From NCBI GenBank assembly GCA_913055695.1, contig CAJXKF010000002.1:310001-374000 (forward strand): 64,000 nucleotides of DNA, read 5' to 3'. Shown here piece by piece: positions 62,683 through 64,000 of this stretch. Position 1 is the first letter of the stretch. Each line of letters starts with the position of its first letter. A program made the position numbers and the translations under genes. The notes beneath the pieces were generated by a model that saw only the letters and a list, made by a program, of their open reading frames with translations, searched no databases and had not been told where the DNA came from. The DNA comes from an uncultured Methylophaga sp. Lineage in GTDB: Bacteria > Pseudomonadota > Gammaproteobacteria > Nitrosococcales > Methylophagaceae.

Positions 62683-64000
62683 TTAAGGTCTGGCCGCCGG
62701 CGGCTGCGGATCATCACTGGCCGGCGGGTTAAAAATCAATGCGTTAGGCTGCTCACCTAAAGTGCGTGCGAGCGGCTGCAGGTCGCGCAGCAGGGTATCC
62801 AGGCTTTGCAGCGTCTGGTTCAGTTCCTGATAAGTCTGGGATTCCGGCGACAGGCCCTCAATTGCTTTACGGATATCGTTGAGGGTCTGGTTGATATTTT
62901 CCGGCATCTGCTGCAGCTCAGGATTATTCAGCATGTCCTTGATACTGGATGTCAGCTCGCGCACCTCACGCAGCAGTGCTTCCGATTGCTGCATATTCTG
63001 CTCCATGCCAGCCACAATCGGCTCGACCTGCAGCGCGTTGAGCTTGTCGAGCAGACTGGATACTTTCAGCTCGATTTGTGCCAGCCCGGTCGGCGTGGTT
63101 GGGATCACCAGCCGGTCTTCAAATTTTTCAGCAACGTAGTCATCGTTATTGTCGGGTTTGAAATTCAAATCCACAAACAATGCCCCTGTCAGTAGGTTAG
63201 CTGACTTCAACGTCGCATGCAGGCCATTGCTCACAATATTCTTCAATCGCTCATTCCACGCTTCCAAGTCGATTTTTTCCTGACCATCCAGTCGCTGCGG
63301 TTCAATACTAATCAGCACAGGAATGGCAAAATTATCGCGGATGCGACGCTCTGGAGAAGTGAATCGCCAAGGCACTTCTTTGACAGTGCCGACACGAATG
63401 CCGCGAAACTCGACAGGGGCGCCTTTAGCCAGTCCACGTACCGTGTCCTCTACCAGCAGCACAAACTCAATCGAGTCACTGAACATGCCCTGACGCGCAC
63501 TTTCCTCATTGGCAAACAGCTTGAAAGTCTGCCCGGGTTCTACCGGGGTTGGCGGTAACTCTTCCATCACACCAAAGGTGACACCACCACTTATCAAGGC
63601 TTCTAGTGATGCGATATCAAGCTTAAAGCCGCTGGCACCCAGTTCCAGATTAACCCCCTTGGCTGACCAGAAACGGGTATTGGTTTTGATCAGGGTATCG
63701 TAGGGTTTTTGGATGAATAACTGATGATGCACTTGTTGAGTGCTTTCCTTGAATTCGGTCGTTTCCACCCGGCCGACTGTGTAGCCCTGATAAGTCACAG
63801 GATCACCCACCCGAAGCGAATTACCCAACTGGCTGATGAGTTTAATCCGAAGGCCTTCTTCACCATCCAATGCGACAGGTGGTTGCTCCAGAACCTTAAA
63901 TTCACGCTGTGGTTCTTCAGACTCACCGGGGTAAAGCTGAATATAAGCGCCGGATAGCACGGTCCCGAAACCACTGATGCCTTCACGACTGATCCGCGGT
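62683..64000 (-). CDS. pqiB: PqiB family MCE protein, 5' end cut by window edge
   Basis: Inter-membrane lipid-transport protein. The frame stays open to the window edge and the codons before 63960 read PRISREGISGFGT, so the GTG at 63960 is not the start. The visible part includes a conserved ending of the first MCE domain (LSGAYIQLYPG), two further MCE repeats (SQLGNSLRVGDPVTYQGYTVGRV and FVLLVEDTVRGLAKGAPVEFRGIRVGTV) and a C-terminal coiled stretch rich in Leu heptads (about residues 310-410). The N-terminal membrane anchor and pqiA would lie beyond 64000. Confidence 0.93.
   Translation of the reverse strand, partial: PRISREGISGFGTVLSGAYIQLYPGESEEPQREFKVLEQPPVALDGEEGLRIKLISQLGNSLRVGDPVTYQGYTVGRVETTEFKESTQQVHHQLFIQKPYDTLIKTNTRFWSAKGVNLELGASGFKLDIASLEALISGGVTFGVMEELPPTPVEPGQTFKLFANEESARQGMFSDSIEFVLLVEDTVRGLAKGAPVEFRGIRVGTVKEVPWRFTSPERRIRDNFAIPVLISIEPQRLDGQEKIDLEAWNERLKNIVSNGLHATLKSANLLTGALFVDLNFKPDNNDDYVAEKFEDRLVIPTTPTGLAQIELKVSSLLDKLNALQVEPIVAGMEQNMQQSEALLREVRELTSSIKDMLNNPELQQMPENINQTLNDIRKAIEGLSPESQTYQELNQTLQSLDTLLRDLQPLARTLGEQPNALIFNPPASDDPQPPAARP

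Overview
This 64 kb window is one chromosomal segment of a gammaproteobacterium. It has no rRNA, tRNA, CRISPR, phage or IS genes. Signs of the group are the order yceD-rpmF-plsX-fabH-fabD-fabG-acpP-fabF-pabC-mltG-tmk-holB-pilZ-tatD (enterobacterial order, with the Pseudomonas-style pilZ between holB and tatD), dedD-cvpA-purF, NADPH sulfite reductase cysJI, and the PqiB/PqiC and MexAB-OprM type envelope systems. The genus cannot be fixed by reading; a marine or methylotroph-like gammaproteobacterium such as the Methylophaga group is only a guess. By eye the base composition is near 50% G+C.

Layout. (1) 1-4813: 3' part of lon, then dedD, cvpA and purF. (2) 4842-16397: a dense housekeeping run on the + strand for ribosomal protein L32, fatty-acid initiation and elongation, acyl carrier protein, folate (pabC), cell-wall lytic MltG, thymidylate kinase, DNA polymerase III delta', PilZ, TatD and a GDSL lipoprotein esterase. 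(3) 16461-23662: small secreted proteins, a CbiX/SirB-type chelatase, a membrane EAL protein and cysJI. The chelatase may supply siroheme to CysI. (4) 23840-32221: mostly - strand, with ettA, dacB and a two-gene sensory unit in which a lipoprotein solute-binding protein is translationally coupled to a 1178-residue PhnD-PAS-GGDEF-EAL-CZB protein. (5) 32441-42217: a mixed region with an HPP membrane protein, an MFS transporter, secDF, nnrS, a MarR/OhrR-like regulator, a CBS protein, a PfpI-like protein and DUF488. (6) 42375-58767: an orphan sensor kinase, then a block on the - strand with a two-subunit molybdenum hydroxylase and its cofactor-maturation genes, an AraC-type regulator and a tripartite RND pump. 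It ends with MFS/LysR and a glutathionyl-hydroquinone reductase. (7) 58917-64000: an MMPL-type RND protein with an MlaC-like partner, facing PqiC and PqiB (cut by the window edge). This looks like a lipid-trafficking locus.

The most notable observation is a 61-nt element present twice, with exactly conserved internal spacing: upstream of the AraC-type gene (49382-49442) and upstream of the RND pump operon (55411-55471). Each copy carries two 8-bp half-sites 21 bp apart and ends in a TACAAT -10 box. This links the pump, the regulator and the molybdenum enzyme downstream into one likely regulon, probably for detoxifying an aldehyde, quinone or N-heterocycle. Other items worth checking are the coupled solute-binding/c-di-GMP unit, a strong terminator just upstream of a phage-like zinc-finger gene, a near-leaderless yceD transcript, a hairpin that covers the ribosome binding site of a secreted protein gene, and a 160-bp inverted-repeat element between cysI and ettA.
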